From positions 44,423-90,666 of the forward strand of contig NZ_RJSF01000030.1 in the NCBI RefSeq assembly GCF_003725535.1: a stretch of 46,244 bases of DNA, given 5' to 3'. Positions 38,971 through 46,244 of the stretch are shown here, in pieces. The position numbers were made by a program, and so were the translations under genes. Origin of the DNA: Nocardioides pocheonensis (GTDB lineage Bacteria > Actinomycetota > Actinomycetes > Propionibacteriales > Nocardioidaceae). Numbering within the stretch: the first letter of the stretch is position 1; each line of letters opens with the position of its first letter. The notes beneath the pieces were generated by a model. That model worked only from the letters and a program-made list of their open reading frames with translations, was not told the DNA's origin and made no database searches.

Positions 38971-38991
38971 AATCTACCCCGGACCTAGGCT
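38971..38991. promoter_or_regulatory. Two divergent leaderless promoters in a 35-bp gap
   Basis: The gap between nucS (start 38962, minus) and the MpaB-like gene (start 38998, plus) holds a minus-strand TAGATT (38971-38976, eight bases from GTG) and a plus-strand TAGGCT (38986-38991, six bases from ATG). The -10 elements are nine bases apart, so each -35 must lie in or near the other gene and polymerases should exclude one another. Confidence 0.5.
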
Positions 38992-38997
38992 CCCCGC

Positions 38998-39840
38998 ATG
39001 AGCGAACGCGCCGCGGTCGACGCGATGGACACCTCCTTGCTCGCGCAGGGCGCGTCGGTGTTCACCGCGCTCAGCGGCACCGCGAACGTGATCATGCAGC
39101 TCAGCCGCCCCGAGATCGGGTACGCCGTGAAGGACAGCGTGGTCACCGAGGGCAACCTGTTCACGAACCCGCGACGGCGGCAGCGGACCACCGTCGGGTT
39201 CCTCGCCGTGGCGGTGCTCGGCACGGCCGAGGAGCGGGCGGCCTTCCGGCACGCGACCAACCGGTCACACGCGCGCGTGCGGAGCGCGCCCGGCGCCGAG
39301 CCGGCGTACCGCGCGTTCGACCCGGAGCTGCAGCGCTGGGTCGCGGCCTGCATCTACCGGGGCTTCGAGGAGTCCCGCACCCTGGTGCACGGCCCGTTGC
39401 TCGGGCGCGAGCGGGAGGAGTTCTACCGGCAGGGCGCGGTCTTCGGGGCGATGCTGCAGATGCCCGCCGACCTGTGGCCGCGCGACCGGGGCGCGTTCGA
39501 GGAGTACTGGACCATCGGGCTCGCCCGCACCCGCATCGACGAGCCGATGCGCGACTACCTCCTGCGGATCGTCCGGCTGGAGTACCTCGGACGCCCCGTC
39601 CCGGCGGCCGTCGTGCGCGCCCGGATGTGGCTGGCGACCGGCTACCTCCCGCCGGAGCTGCGCGCGGCGATGGAACTGCGCTGGTCCCCGGCGCAGCAGC
39701 GGCGCTTCGACCGCTTCAACCGGGCGCTGGGCCGGGTCGTGCGCCTGCTGCCGCCCGGGCGGCGGGCCTGGCCGTTCACGCGCTCGATCGCCGACGTACG
39801 GGCCCGGCTCGCCGAGGGGCGCGATCTCTTCGACGCGTGA
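38998..39840 (+). CDS. MpaB-like oxygenase family protein (DUF2236)
   Basis: The 280-residue protein matches the family that includes MpaB and the rubber oxygenase Lcp, which bind b-type haem and cleave carbon-carbon double bonds. Visible features are [39 protein letters not shown] with conserved His, [21 protein letters not shown], and [25 protein letters not shown]. The substrate is unknown. No export signal is seen. The ATG is leaderless relative to the TAGGCT six bases upstream. Similar copies occur in many actinobacteria near lipid genes. Confidence 0.85.
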   Translation: MSERAAVDAMDTSLLAQGASVFTALSGTANVIMQLSRPEIGYAVKDSVVTEGNLFTNPRRRQRTTVGFLAVAVLGTAEERAAFRHATNRSHARVRSAPGAEPAYRAFDPELQRWVAACIYRGFEESRTLVHGPLLGREREEFYRQGAVFGAMLQMPADLWPRDRGAFEEYWTIGLARTRIDEPMRDYLLRIVRLEYLGRPVPAAVVRARMWLATGYLPPELRAAMELRWSPAQQRRFDRFNRALGRVVRLLPPGRRAWPFTRSIADVRARLAEGRDLFDA

Positions 39841-39876
39841 CGGACGACACAGCCCGTTTCGTGAAACACCGGTTTC

Positions 39877-39888
39877 TACCGGCGGGTA
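39877..39888. promoter_or_regulatory. Dyad operator candidate upstream of the dehydrogenase gene
   Basis: TACCGGCGGGTA differs from the mutase-promoter 12-mer (TACCGGTCGGTA) only at the two central positions and lies 21 bases before the ATG. A -10-like CATCCT (39897-39902) follows, seven bases before the start codon. The shared motif suggests co-regulation of two acyl-CoA genes by one repressor. Confidence 0.4.
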
Positions 39889-39909
39889 ACACATGTCATC
39901 CTCGCTGGC

Positions 39910-41145
39910 ATGACCGAGCGCACCCCGGCCCAGCAGACCGCACAGCAGATCACCAGCACCCTCCTGCTGCCCTACCTGAACCACGCCGTCCGGATGTACG
40001 AGACGTCCTACGCCTCCCGGGACGACATCGACGCCGCGATGCGGTTCGGCTGCGGCTACCCGAAGGGTCCGCTCACCGTGCTCGACGAGCTGGGGCTCGA
40101 CGCGGTCCGTGACCAGCTCGCGGCGCGCTACGCCGAGAGCGGCGACGACCTGCACCGCCCGGCCGAGCTGCTCGAGACGCTCGTGGCCGACGGTCGCACC
40201 GGCGCCGCCGCCGGCCGCGGCTTCTACACCTACGCCGACGGCGAGGTCGTCGCCGACGAGGAGAGCGCGTCGGCCGACGACCGCCCCGAGCTGCGCCACG
40301 AGATCGCCCGGGTGGGCGTGGTCGGCACCGGCACGATGGCCGCCGGCATCGTCCAGGTCTTCGCCCGGGCCGGCTACGACGTCGTCTTCGTCGGTCGCAG
40401 CGACCAGAAGGTCGAGGGCGTGGTGGCCGGGATCACCAAGGCGCTCGACAAGGCGATCGAGCGCGGCAAGCTCGACGAGGACGGCAAGTCCGCCGTGATC
40501 GAGCGGCTGATCGCCTCGACCGAGCGTGAGGCGCTCGGCGACGTCGACATCGTCGTCGAGGCGATCGCCGAGGACCTCGAGGTGAAGCTCGAGCTGTTCC
40601 GCGACCTCGACCGGATCTGCAAGCCCGGCGCCATCCTGGCGACGACCACCTCCTCGCTCCCGATCACCCAGCTCGCCGACGCGACCTCCCGCCCCGAGTC
40701 CGTCATCGGCATGCACTTCTTCAACCCGGCGCCGGTGATGAAGCTCGTCGAGGTGGTCACCACCGAGCTGACCGCCGCCGAGGTGGACGAGACCACGAAG
40801 GCCCTCTGCGCGAGCGTGGGGAAGGTCGCGGTGTCCTGCGGCGACCGGGCCGGCTTCATCGTGAACTGCCTGCTGTTCCCGTACCTCAACGATGCGGTCA
40901 AGCTCGCCGAGACCGGCGTCGACCTGACCGAGATCGACGAGGCAGTCAAGGCCGAGGCGGGCTTCCCGATGGGTCCGTTCCAGCTGCTCGACGTGGTCGG
41001 CAACGACGTCTCCCTCGCGATCCAGCAGGAGCTGTACGCCGAGTTCAAGGAGCCCGGCTTCGCCCCGGCGGCCACCCTGGAGCAGGTCGTCGCCGAGGGG
41101 CGGCTGGGTCGCAAGACCCGCAAGGGCTTCCACGACTACAGCTGA
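39910..41145 (+). CDS. 3-hydroxyacyl-CoA dehydrogenase family protein with two C-terminal domains
   Basis: The 411-residue protein has the order C-domain, NAD-domain, C-domain. Residues 1-115 (LLLPYLNHAVRMYE, GCGYPKGPLTVLDELGLDAV, GRGFYTYADG) resemble the family's C-terminal helical domain. The NAD-binding domain (about 133-305) has VGVVGTGTMAAGIVQVFARAGYDVV and VIGMHFFNPAPVMKLVEVV with the catalytic His. A full C-terminal domain (about 310-411) follows, with GFIVNCLLFPYLNDAVKL and FPMGPFQLLDVVGNDV. It probably oxidises 3-hydroxyacyl-CoA to 3-ketoacyl-CoA with NAD. Its stop codon lies within the end of the convergent integrase gene (10-base overlap). Confidence 0.9.
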   Translation: MTERTPAQQTAQQITSTLLLPYLNHAVRMYETSYASRDDIDAAMRFGCGYPKGPLTVLDELGLDAVRDQLAARYAESGDDLHRPAELLETLVADGRTGAAAGRGFYTYADGEVVADEESASADDRPELRHEIARVGVVGTGTMAAGIVQVFARAGYDVVFVGRSDQKVEGVVAGITKALDKAIERGKLDEDGKSAVIERLIASTEREALGDVDIVVEAIAEDLEVKLELFRDLDRICKPGAILATTTSSLPITQLADATSRPESVIGMHFFNPAPVMKLVEVVTTELTAAEVDETTKALCASVGKVAVSCGDRAGFIVNCLLFPYLNDAVKLAETGVDLTEIDEAVKAEAGFPMGPFQLLDVVGNDVSLAIQQELYAEFKEPGFAPAATLEQVVAEGRLGRKTRKGFHDYS

Positions 41146-42266
41146 ACACCCCCTCTGACCTGCACAGATACCGTCTCAGTCCGCAGAGAGTCCGCAGGAT
41201 TGGCCAGTGAGGACCGGATCAGGGACGCCGACGCGTTCCGGGTCCGGTCCTCGGCGTTTGGCCACAAGTGGCTGTAGGTCGCCAGCGTCGTCGTCGCCGA
41301 GGCGTGTCCCAGGGCCCGTTGCACGGTGACGACGTCACAACCCTGGGCGATCAGTCCCGACGCAAAGAAGTGCCGTAGATCGTGCAGTCGGACGCCGACG
41401 ACCCGCGCCGCTGAGGTCGCGCGGCGCCAGCGGAAGTGAACGGCGTTGCGATCCAGCGGCTCCCCGTCCGAGGCACGGAACAGAAAGGAGCTTGGCACAG
41501 CGTCGGGCAGGAACGTTTCGATGTGCTGGCTGAGGATGGTCACGAGTTCCTGCGGTGCGAAGATCGTGCGCTCGGAGCCGTACTTCGGTGCGCGCACCGC
41601 AACCTCGCGCGAGTCGCGTTGCACCTGCCGTGCGATCCGAAGTTCACGAAGGCCGATGTCTCCGACCTGGATCCCGGCCGCTTCGCCGGACCGCAGGCCG
41701 GCAAAGGCGCAGAGCGCAATGAACGCCTTGAACTCCGGTCGCGCCGCTCGCAGGATGGCCCCGACTTGCTGCTCGCTCGGGATCGCCATCGAGGCTGCCC
41801 GGCTACGACGCCGAGGGAGGGTGACGCCGAGGCTGGGATCGGCAACGATCACCCGGTCTGCGACGGCTGCGCGGAACAAAGAACGCAGCACGATGAAGCG
41901 GGTCTTGATCGTGCTCGCCGCGAGCCCGCCAGCGGTCATAGCCTTCACCCACGACTCGATGTGCGAACGACGAATCGCCTTCATCGGAAGGTCGCCGAAC
42001 GGGACTGTCGACCTCACGCGTTCCGCGTTCACCCGGGTCGAGGGCACCCAGATCTGGCGCTCGGACCACTCGTCGTAGAAGCGCGCGAAGGTGACTTTGC
42101 CAGCCTTCGGATCGACGTAAGCTCCGGTAACGACCGCGGTCGTCACCTCGTCCAGCCACCGTTGGGCCTCAACCTTTCGCTTGAAGTGCCGCGCGTGTTC
42201 TTTGCCCGCCTCGTCGCGGTAGCGAGCGCGGTAGTTGCCGTCATGGCGCTTCTGGATGCTAGCCAT
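41136..42266 (-). CDS. Tyrosine-type site-specific integrase
   Basis: The 376-residue phage/ICE-type recombinase has an N-terminal arm-binding-like region (MASIQKRHDGNYRARYRDEAGK). A SAM-like core-binding domain spans about 60-145, and the catalytic domain 160-340. Catalytic residues are R192 (AGLRSGEA), H295-x-x-R298 (LHDLRHFF), H321 (ALGHAS) and the nucleophile Y331 (TYSHLWP); K229 may be the active-site Lys. It is complete. Its reading frame ends ten bases inside the dehydrogenase gene. Codon use is less GC-biased than in the neighbours, a sign of transfer. Two copies of TCCGCAG, 11 bases apart (41180-41197), lie near its 3' end. Confidence 0.96.
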   Translation of the reverse strand: MASIQKRHDGNYRARYRDEAGKEHARHFKRKVEAQRWLDEVTTAVVTGAYVDPKAGKVTFARFYDEWSERQIWVPSTRVNAERVRSTVPFGDLPMKAIRRSHIESWVKAMTAGGLAASTIKTRFIVLRSLFRAAVADRVIVADPSLGVTLPRRRSRAASMAIPSEQQVGAILRAARPEFKAFIALCAFAGLRSGEAAGIQVGDIGLRELRIARQVQRDSREVAVRAPKYGSERTIFAPQELVTILSQHIETFLPDAVPSSFLFRASDGEPLDRNAVHFRWRRATSAARVVGVRLHDLRHFFASGLIAQGCDVVTVQRALGHASATTTLATYSHLWPNAEDRTRNASASLIRSSLANPADSLRTETVSVQVRGGVQL

Positions 42267-42303
42267 GGTTCATCGTGCCTTTCCATCGTGTGGTTGTCGC
42301 CGT

Positions 42304-42537
42304 TCAGGCGCGACCCTGTGGGCGGTTGGCCTGTTCGGTGAGCCAGAGGATGAGGTCGGCCCTCCAGTAGCGGACGTGCCGGCCGATCTTGAAGCTGCGG
42401 GGTCCGGCGCCGAGGTGGCGCCAGTAGCGCAGGGTGCCCTCGGGGATCCGGAGGTAGGCGCAGGCTTCGTGGAGGGTGAGCATCTCGTCGCCGAGGTTGT
42501 TGTTGCGCGGGTTGGGGAGGGAGGGCTGTGCGGTCAT
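42304..42537 (-). CDS. Helix-turn-helix excisionase-like protein
   Basis: The 77-residue protein has a winged-helix, MerR/Xis-type DNA-binding domain: MLTLHEACAYLRIPEGTLRYWRHLGAGP followed by SFKIGRHVRYWRADLILWL. Such proteins next to integrase genes usually act as excisionases or recombination directionality factors. GAGGAG precedes the ATG with seven-base spacing. It lies 37 bases upstream of the integrase gene on the same strand and is probably co-transcribed with it. The start at 42537 is preferred over a longer in-frame reading to 43179, which runs antisense to the XRE gene. Confidence 0.88.
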   Translation of the reverse strand: MTAQPSLPNPRNNNLGDEMLTLHEACAYLRIPEGTLRYWRHLGAGPRSFKIGRHVRYWRADLILWLTEQANRPQGRA

Positions 42538-42624
42538 GACGGTTCTCCTCGATGGGTGCGACCCGAGTGGGTCGGGAGGCGGCATCTCCGCCTGATCTGT
42601 GAGGTGTGCATGGCATTCCAATCG

Positions 42625-42639
42625 ATGATCGGCGATCAT
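42625..42639. promoter_or_regulatory. Perfect dyad operator between the excisionase and XRE genes
   Basis: ATGATCG-G-CGATCAT is a perfect 7+1+7 palindrome, six bases before the XRE GTG start and 87 bases before the excisionase start on the other strand. It is the best candidate operator for the XRE protein, allowing autoregulation and control of the divergent integrase operon. Confidence 0.5.
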
Positions 42640-42645
42640 TGAACG

Positions 42646-43299
42646 GTGTCGTCGAAGACCGTGATCGAGGTGGCTCGCCGTGCGGCGGGTCTCTCCCAGC
42701 GCCGTCTGGCCGAGATCGCGCGAACTCAGCAGTCGTCGATCTCGGAGTACGAGCGACGCCGCAAGTCCCCGACGCTGGACGTGGTCGAGCGCCTCCTGGA
42801 TGCCGCGGACCACGAGCTGATCGCCAAGCCGATGGTCTTCTGGGACCTGGTCGAGGATGCCGATGTCGGGTCGTTCTGGGTGCCGGACAAGTTGTGGTCC
42901 GTCCCGGTCCCGAATTGCTTCGCCAAGGTGCAGGCGTTCAAGTACGTCTTCCCGCCGGAGGCCACGCAGGACTGGACCGAGTTCGTTCGGACCTGGGACC
43001 TGTCGAAGGAGGAGGAGCGGATCGACTACTACGAGCTCGTCGTGCAACACGGCATGGACAAGATGGTCGAGGACTCGGTTGACGGGGTTCTGCTGATCCA
43101 GGCCTGGCCGCAGATGACGCTGCCCTCTGCGGTGCGGCGCGCCTGGCAGCCACTCATTGACGAGGCCACAAGGACCCACGATGGGCCGCCTCTCGACCCG
43201 GATGGGGTGAGCGAATGGATGGCCGGGGAGGTCAAGCTCGGATGGCCACTACCCAAGCGGTGGCGAGGCGCTGTGCCGCGTTCGTCGAGCGTCACATAG
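42646..43299 (+). CDS. XRE-family helix-turn-helix regulator with uncharacterised C-terminal domain
   Basis: The 217-residue protein has an N-terminal XRE/Cro-type domain (about 4-58: VIEVARRAAGLSQRRLAEIA and SISEYERRRKSPTLDVVERLL). A C-terminal half of about 150 residues, with FWVPDKLWSVPVPNCFAKV, IDYYELVVQHGMDKMV and VLLIQAWPQMTLPSAVRRAW, follows; I do not recognise its family. It may sense a ligand or a partner protein, or antagonise a toxin. Divergent from the excisionase-integrase operon with a perfect dyad between, so a role as element repressor is likely. Its end overlaps the convergent relaxase gene by eight bases. Confidence 0.8.
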   Translation: MSSKTVIEVARRAAGLSQRRLAEIARTQQSSISEYERRRKSPTLDVVERLLDAADHELIAKPMVFWDLVEDADVGSFWVPDKLWSVPVPNCFAKVQAFKYVFPPEATQDWTEFVRTWDLSKEEERIDYYELVVQHGMDKMVEDSVDGVLLIQAWPQMTLPSAVRRAWQPLIDEATRTHDGPPLDPDGVSEWMAGEVKLGWPLPKRWRGAVPRSSSVT

Positions 43300-45922
43300 C
43301 GAGCCTGGAGTCGGTGATCGAGGAGGCAGTTGGACGCGGCGGCGGTGGTGGAGTCGAGCGGCGGCGGGCTGCCGCGCCGTACCGGTCGGTCGCTTCGATT
43401 GCCTGACGACGTGCGTGCGCTGGCCCGAGGTCGGCGCGGTCTCGACTGAACGCATCGACCCACTGCTGCCGTGCTTCGTCGACGGACTCGGCGACGAGGT
43501 GGGCGGTGTTGGTTTCGCGGCCGCGGGTCATCGCGACGTACGCCGCCGCAGCGCCCGTGGTCTCGCTCAGCGCGACGTGGGCGCGGTCGACGGTGTCGCC
43601 CTGCGCGCCGTGGACGGTGGTCGCGTAGGCGAGCTCGACGAACTCGGCGGCGTAGGCGGCGGGCACCTGTCGCTCGCGTCCGTGGCCGCGTAGTACGAGC
43701 CCGCCGTCCTCGCCGATCGCTGTGATGGTCCAGGTCTGGCGGTTGGCGACCTGCAGGTCGGGGTCGTTGCGGCGGGTCGCGACGCGGTCGCCAACACTGA
43801 GCTGCTCGCCGCTTGCGGTCCTGACGACGTGGCCGCCATCCGGGTCGCTGGGCCGGTCACTGCGTCGACGGTCGCGGATCGCGGCGTTCAGGTCGGCCAC
43901 CTGCTCCCTGCGGTCGGCGATGACGAGGTCGCCTGCGGCACCGACTTCGGCGAGCACCGCGGTCCGCTCGACGTCGGAGGCGTGCACAACGATCAGCCCG
44001 CGGCGACGCAGCTCGTCGAACACGCCGGCCGGGCTGGCGCCATTGCGCATCCGCAGGCTCAGCGCCCCGTAGTCGCGATCGGCGAACCGGTGCACCTTCT
44101 CCAAGGAAATGACGCCGGTTGGGTGAGCCCAGGCGATGGCGTGATCGAGCACGCCGCCACGACCGACCGAAGGGAGCTGGTGCCGATCTCCGACGAATGC
44201 GACGCGCGCTGCGGACTCGTCCGCGATGGTGAGGAGTGCTCGGGCGGTGTTCTGGTCGAGCATGCCGGCCTCGTCGACGAGCAGCAGGTCACCAGGACGG
44301 AGTTGGGCAGACGGTTCTGGCATTGCGTCCGGCTGCCTTGTCCAGTGGCCATCGGGGTCCCAGCGCCAGCCATGTTGGTGGATGAGCCAGGCTGCGGAGT
44401 GACCGTCTGCGCCCGTCTCGGCTGCCGCTACGTCGGCTGCCTTCAGCGTGGGCGTCACGACGACGAGCCGATGTCCGTGCTGCGCGAGGACGGCCTGCGT
44501 CGACCGCAGTGCCGTGGTCTTCCCGGCTCCGGCGGCGCCCTCGACCACGATGAGCTCGCCGTCGCCTGCCAGTGCGCCGACCACGGCGGCCTGGGCCGGG
44601 TTGATGCGGTCCACACCGCGCGTGCCGACGCGCACCGGTCGGGCGGGCCGAGTCGCGCGCCCTGAAAGTCGGGCGATGAGGTCGGCTTCGACCTCGAGCA
44701 CGTACGGCGACGACAGCGACCGGACGTGCTCTGGCACGTCCGGTCCAGTGAGCAGTCGGGTGCACCGTTGGACGGCTCGGGCGGTGATGTCTTCGGCCAG
44801 CTCAATCCGGACCGCCGAGCCGGCGATCAGGCAGGTCTGGGCCAGCAGGACCTCGGTCCTCCCGCGAATGTCTGCCTCGTTCCACGCGGACGCCTTCGCG
44901 CCGAGCAGGAAGACGATCAGGTCTGCAGCGGCGTCTCGGTCGATCCACGCGGGCTGCGTGCCTCTGACGGCGACCGCGTCGCCCGGATCGCGATAGCCGA
45001 GATCCCGCAGTTCCTGGTTCCATCGCTCGACGAGCTCCCGCCCGTCGCGCGGGACCACCTTGTTGGGCCGAGCCTCGGCCCAAGCCCGCCGATCCCACAC
45101 TTCTCGAAGCCGCGGCCCGGGCTCCTCGCCGGGATGCTCGCCTCGCCACTCGGCTTCGTAGCGGCCGACGTTGCGCCGGATCTGCGACGTCCTGGCGCTG
45201 AACGCGCCGACGTACGAGGCGAGCTCACTGATCTCGCTCGTCTCGGGATCGACGGTGAAGCCATGCGCGGCGAGCGCGGCCCGGAACTCGGGGTCGGTCG
45301 CGACGGCCGCGTGCCCGATCCCGTTGATCGCCTCGATGCTGTCCCGGAGCGCGACCGAGTGAATCCCGCGCCAAGCGCCGGCTCCGTAGACGCGGGCGTT
45401 GATCTGCAGGTGAAGGTGGCGGTGTGGGTCACCGGCGCGGGAGGTGTAGTGCCGGATCACCGCGGCCTCGATCTTCTCGACCGGGATCTGCACCTGCCGT
45501 CCGCGCGGCCCGACCCGGGTGGTCGTGTGCTGGGCGACCCAGCCGACGATCTCGGCGGCAGCCTTGTCTTGCGCTGCGTCCAGCGCCGCGGAGATCTCCG
45601 GATGGAGCGCCGCCGCGAGTGACCAGGTCTTGGGCCCGTTGACCGTGACCTCGAGGAACCGCAACGCGTGCTCGTCCTCACGGACCCGGCCCTTCTTGCG
45701 ACCGGTGTCGACATCGAGCCCGGCGACCCACTGCTCATAGGTCTCACCGTCCATCGAGCCAGCAGGATCGACGCCGACGCCTGTACCGGTCAGGCGCTCG
45801 GCGACGCCGGTGCCGTCCCCGAGGTAGTAGTCATCGGCACGCGAGCGATCACGCTCCACATACGTCCGGGCGGCGCGCGCCGAGCCGCGGTAGAACTTGA
45901 CCCCGCCATGCACGCCGACCAC
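43292..45922 (-). CDS. MobF-family conjugative relaxase with C-terminal helicase
   Basis: The 876-residue TrwC/TraA-type protein nicks DNA at oriT and unwinds the transferred strand. The relaxase domain (about 1-300) has Y21 and Y32-Y33 (DDYYLGDG), matching the paired catalytic tyrosines, the segment EVTVNGPKTWSLAAAL, and the metal-binding H167-R-H169-L-H171 motif. The superfamily 1 helicase half has Walker A EGAAGAGKTTAL (K468), LLLVDEAGMLD, AFVGDRHQLPSVG and the late motif YATTVHGAQGDTVD. It ends in a Pro/Arg-rich tail. The start is taken at GTG 45922; GTG 45913 is an alternative. Confidence 0.93.
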   Translation of the reverse strand: MVGVHGGVKFYRGSARAARTYVERDRSRADDYYLGDGTGVAERLTGTGVGVDPAGSMDGETYEQWVAGLDVDTGRKKGRVREDEHALRFLEVTVNGPKTWSLAAALHPEISAALDAAQDKAAAEIVGWVAQHTTTRVGPRGRQVQIPVEKIEAAVIRHYTSRAGDPHRHLHLQINARVYGAGAWRGIHSVALRDSIEAINGIGHAAVATDPEFRAALAAHGFTVDPETSEISELASYVGAFSARTSQIRRNVGRYEAEWRGEHPGEEPGPRLREVWDRRAWAEARPNKVVPRDGRELVERWNQELRDLGYRDPGDAVAVRGTQPAWIDRDAAADLIVFLLGAKASAWNEADIRGRTEVLLAQTCLIAGSAVRIELAEDITARAVQRCTRLLTGPDVPEHVRSLSSPYVLEVEADLIARLSGRATRPARPVRVGTRGVDRINPAQAAVVGALAGDGELIVVEGAAGAGKTTALRSTQAVLAQHGHRLVVVTPTLKAADVAAAETGADGHSAAWLIHQHGWRWDPDGHWTRQPDAMPEPSAQLRPGDLLLVDEAGMLDQNTARALLTIADESAARVAFVGDRHQLPSVGRGGVLDHAIAWAHPTGVISLEKVHRFADRDYGALSLRMRNGASPAGVFDELRRRGLIVVHASDVERTAVLAEVGAAGDLVIADRREQVADLNAAIRDRRRSDRPSDPDGGHVVRTASGEQLSVGDRVATRRNDPDLQVANRQTWTITAIGEDGGLVLRGHGRERQVPAAYAAEFVELAYATTVHGAQGDTVDRAHVALSETTGAAAAYVAMTRGRETNTAHLVAESVDEARQQWVDAFSRDRADLGPAHARRQAIEATDRYGAAARRRSTPPPPPRPTASSITDSRLAM

Positions 45923-46244
45923 CCCGAAATCCGGTCTCCACGACGTCCGTCGACAACCAACGGATGCCTGGGAAAATGCCGCTGGGCCGCCCGATCACGG
46001 GCGACCCATCTACGTCCTTCGTAGCATGCGTGCCGCGCATTGGAAAGGGTTAGCGACAGTGAGAGACGCCTTGTTGGTAAGGAGATTGAGGAAACCGTTG
46101 GTGGTCGGGACTGGTCAACGGCGTTCAATGATCTGAGAGGTAGAGGATGGCACGGACAAGGGTTCACGACGGCATCGGAAAGCGCGCCAGCCGTCCATGC
46201 GGCAAGGCGAACCACATGTAGGTGAGGGCAAGCGGGGCGTACAA
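45923..46244. other. Region upstream of the relaxase gene, possible oriT area
   Basis: This 322-base, lower-GC stretch holds a short hairpin CGCCCG-ATCA-CGGGCG at 45988-46003 and a candidate minus-strand promoter (separate entry). Because it lies directly upstream of a MobF relaxase gene, it is a natural place for oriT, but no known nic-site sequence is recognised. A plus-strand frame at 46040-46225 (about 60 residues, starting TTG) has moderately protein-like content; no family is recognised and it is not called. The window ends within this region. Confidence 0.4.
46018..46046 (-). promoter_or_regulatory. Candidate relaxase promoter
   Basis: On the minus strand TTTCCA (46046-46041) and TACGAA (46023-46018) are separated by exactly 17 bases, matching four and three of six consensus positions. 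Transcription would start about 90 bases before the relaxase GTG. Confidence 0.3.

Larger units (their letters stand above)
41136..46244. mobile_element. Integrated mobilizable element (left end; right end outside window)
   Basis: From the 3' end of the dehydrogenase gene onward there is an integrase, an excisionase-like gene, an XRE regulator and a MobF relaxase, a combination typical of actinobacterial integrative mobilizable elements. Base composition drops relative to the flanking chromosome, most clearly in the integrase gene and beyond 45.9 kb. The insertion point is probably within or just after 41120-41160, where the integrase and dehydrogenase stop codons overlap. A matching attachment repeat should lie beyond the right edge. 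Confidence 0.8.

Noticed and set aside
41136-42266. A tRNA gene as the integration target
   Set aside because: No tRNA-like sequence is present near the integrase; the only tRNA in the window is at 2.6 kb.
45790-46215. 141-codon minus-strand frame upstream of and overlapping the relaxase start
   Set aside because: It overlaps the relaxase N-terminus out of frame, and no family features are visible.

Overview
This is a high-GC actinobacterial chromosome segment. The gene order argS-lysA-hom-thrC-thrB-rho ... rpmE-prfA-prmC-(Sua5)-(WecA)-atp operon-DUF2550 ... murA ... nucS matches the conserved actinobacterial backbone (the same order is known from Mycobacterium). The protein sequences look most like Nocardioides or another Nocardioidaceae member; that placement is inference from gene order and recalled protein similarity, not from a search.

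Layout. 1-2.6 kb: a DUF4287 protein and an endonuclease/exonuclease/phosphatase-family protein on the minus strand, divergent from an acyltransferase-3 membrane protein. 2.58-9.2 kb: tRNA-Arg(CCG) divergent from a tightly packed argS-lysA-hom-thrC-thrB operon (arginyl-tRNA synthetase and the ends of the aspartate-family pathway). 9.2-17.6 kb: rho with a long leader and a Gln/Asn/Asp/Arg repeat insert, an unusual response regulator/histidine kinase pair placed between rho and rpmE, then rpmE with its own promoter and strong hairpin terminator, and the overlapping run prfA-prmC-Sua5-WecA. 17.6-25.8 kb: the complete F-type ATP synthase operon (AtpZ-like, I, a, c, b, delta, alpha, gamma, beta, epsilon), preceded by a sequence that fits a Rex redox-repressor operator. 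25.8-29.4 kb: DUF2550, an ABC exporter pair, an aldo/keto reductase and a small hypothetical gene. 29.4-41.1 kb: an orphan Imm51-like gene, PduO-type cobalamin adenosyltransferase, MurA carrying Asp at the fosfomycin-target position, a STAS protein, an ethylmalonyl-CoA-mutase-type B12 enzyme, two tandem PAS-PAS histidine kinases, a methyltransferase, NucS mismatch endonuclease, an MpaB-type oxygenase and a 3-hydroxyacyl-CoA dehydrogenase with a repeated C-terminal domain.

41.1 kb to the end is accessory: one end of an integrated mobilizable element. A tyrosine integrase runs into the 3' end of the dehydrogenase gene, followed by an excisionase-like HTH gene, a divergent XRE-family regulator with an uncharacterised C-terminal half and a perfect operator-like dyad, and a MobF relaxase-helicase. 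The other end of the element and any cargo lie beyond the window.

The most useful new observations are: (i) a Rex-like operator ahead of the ATP synthase operon; (ii) a prion-like, 15-bp-unit repeat insert in Rho plus a C-rich leader; (iii) a recurrent TAnnnT-6/8 nt-start codon arrangement implying leaderless transcripts for argS, pduO-type, murA, the mutase, nucS and the mpaB-like gene, including two divergent ones packed in 35 bp; (iv) a 12-bp dyad shared by the upstream regions of the mutase and the dehydrogenase; and (v) the integrase/dehydrogenase tail overlap marking a protein-gene attachment site. No CRISPR array, rRNA gene or complete transposon is visible.
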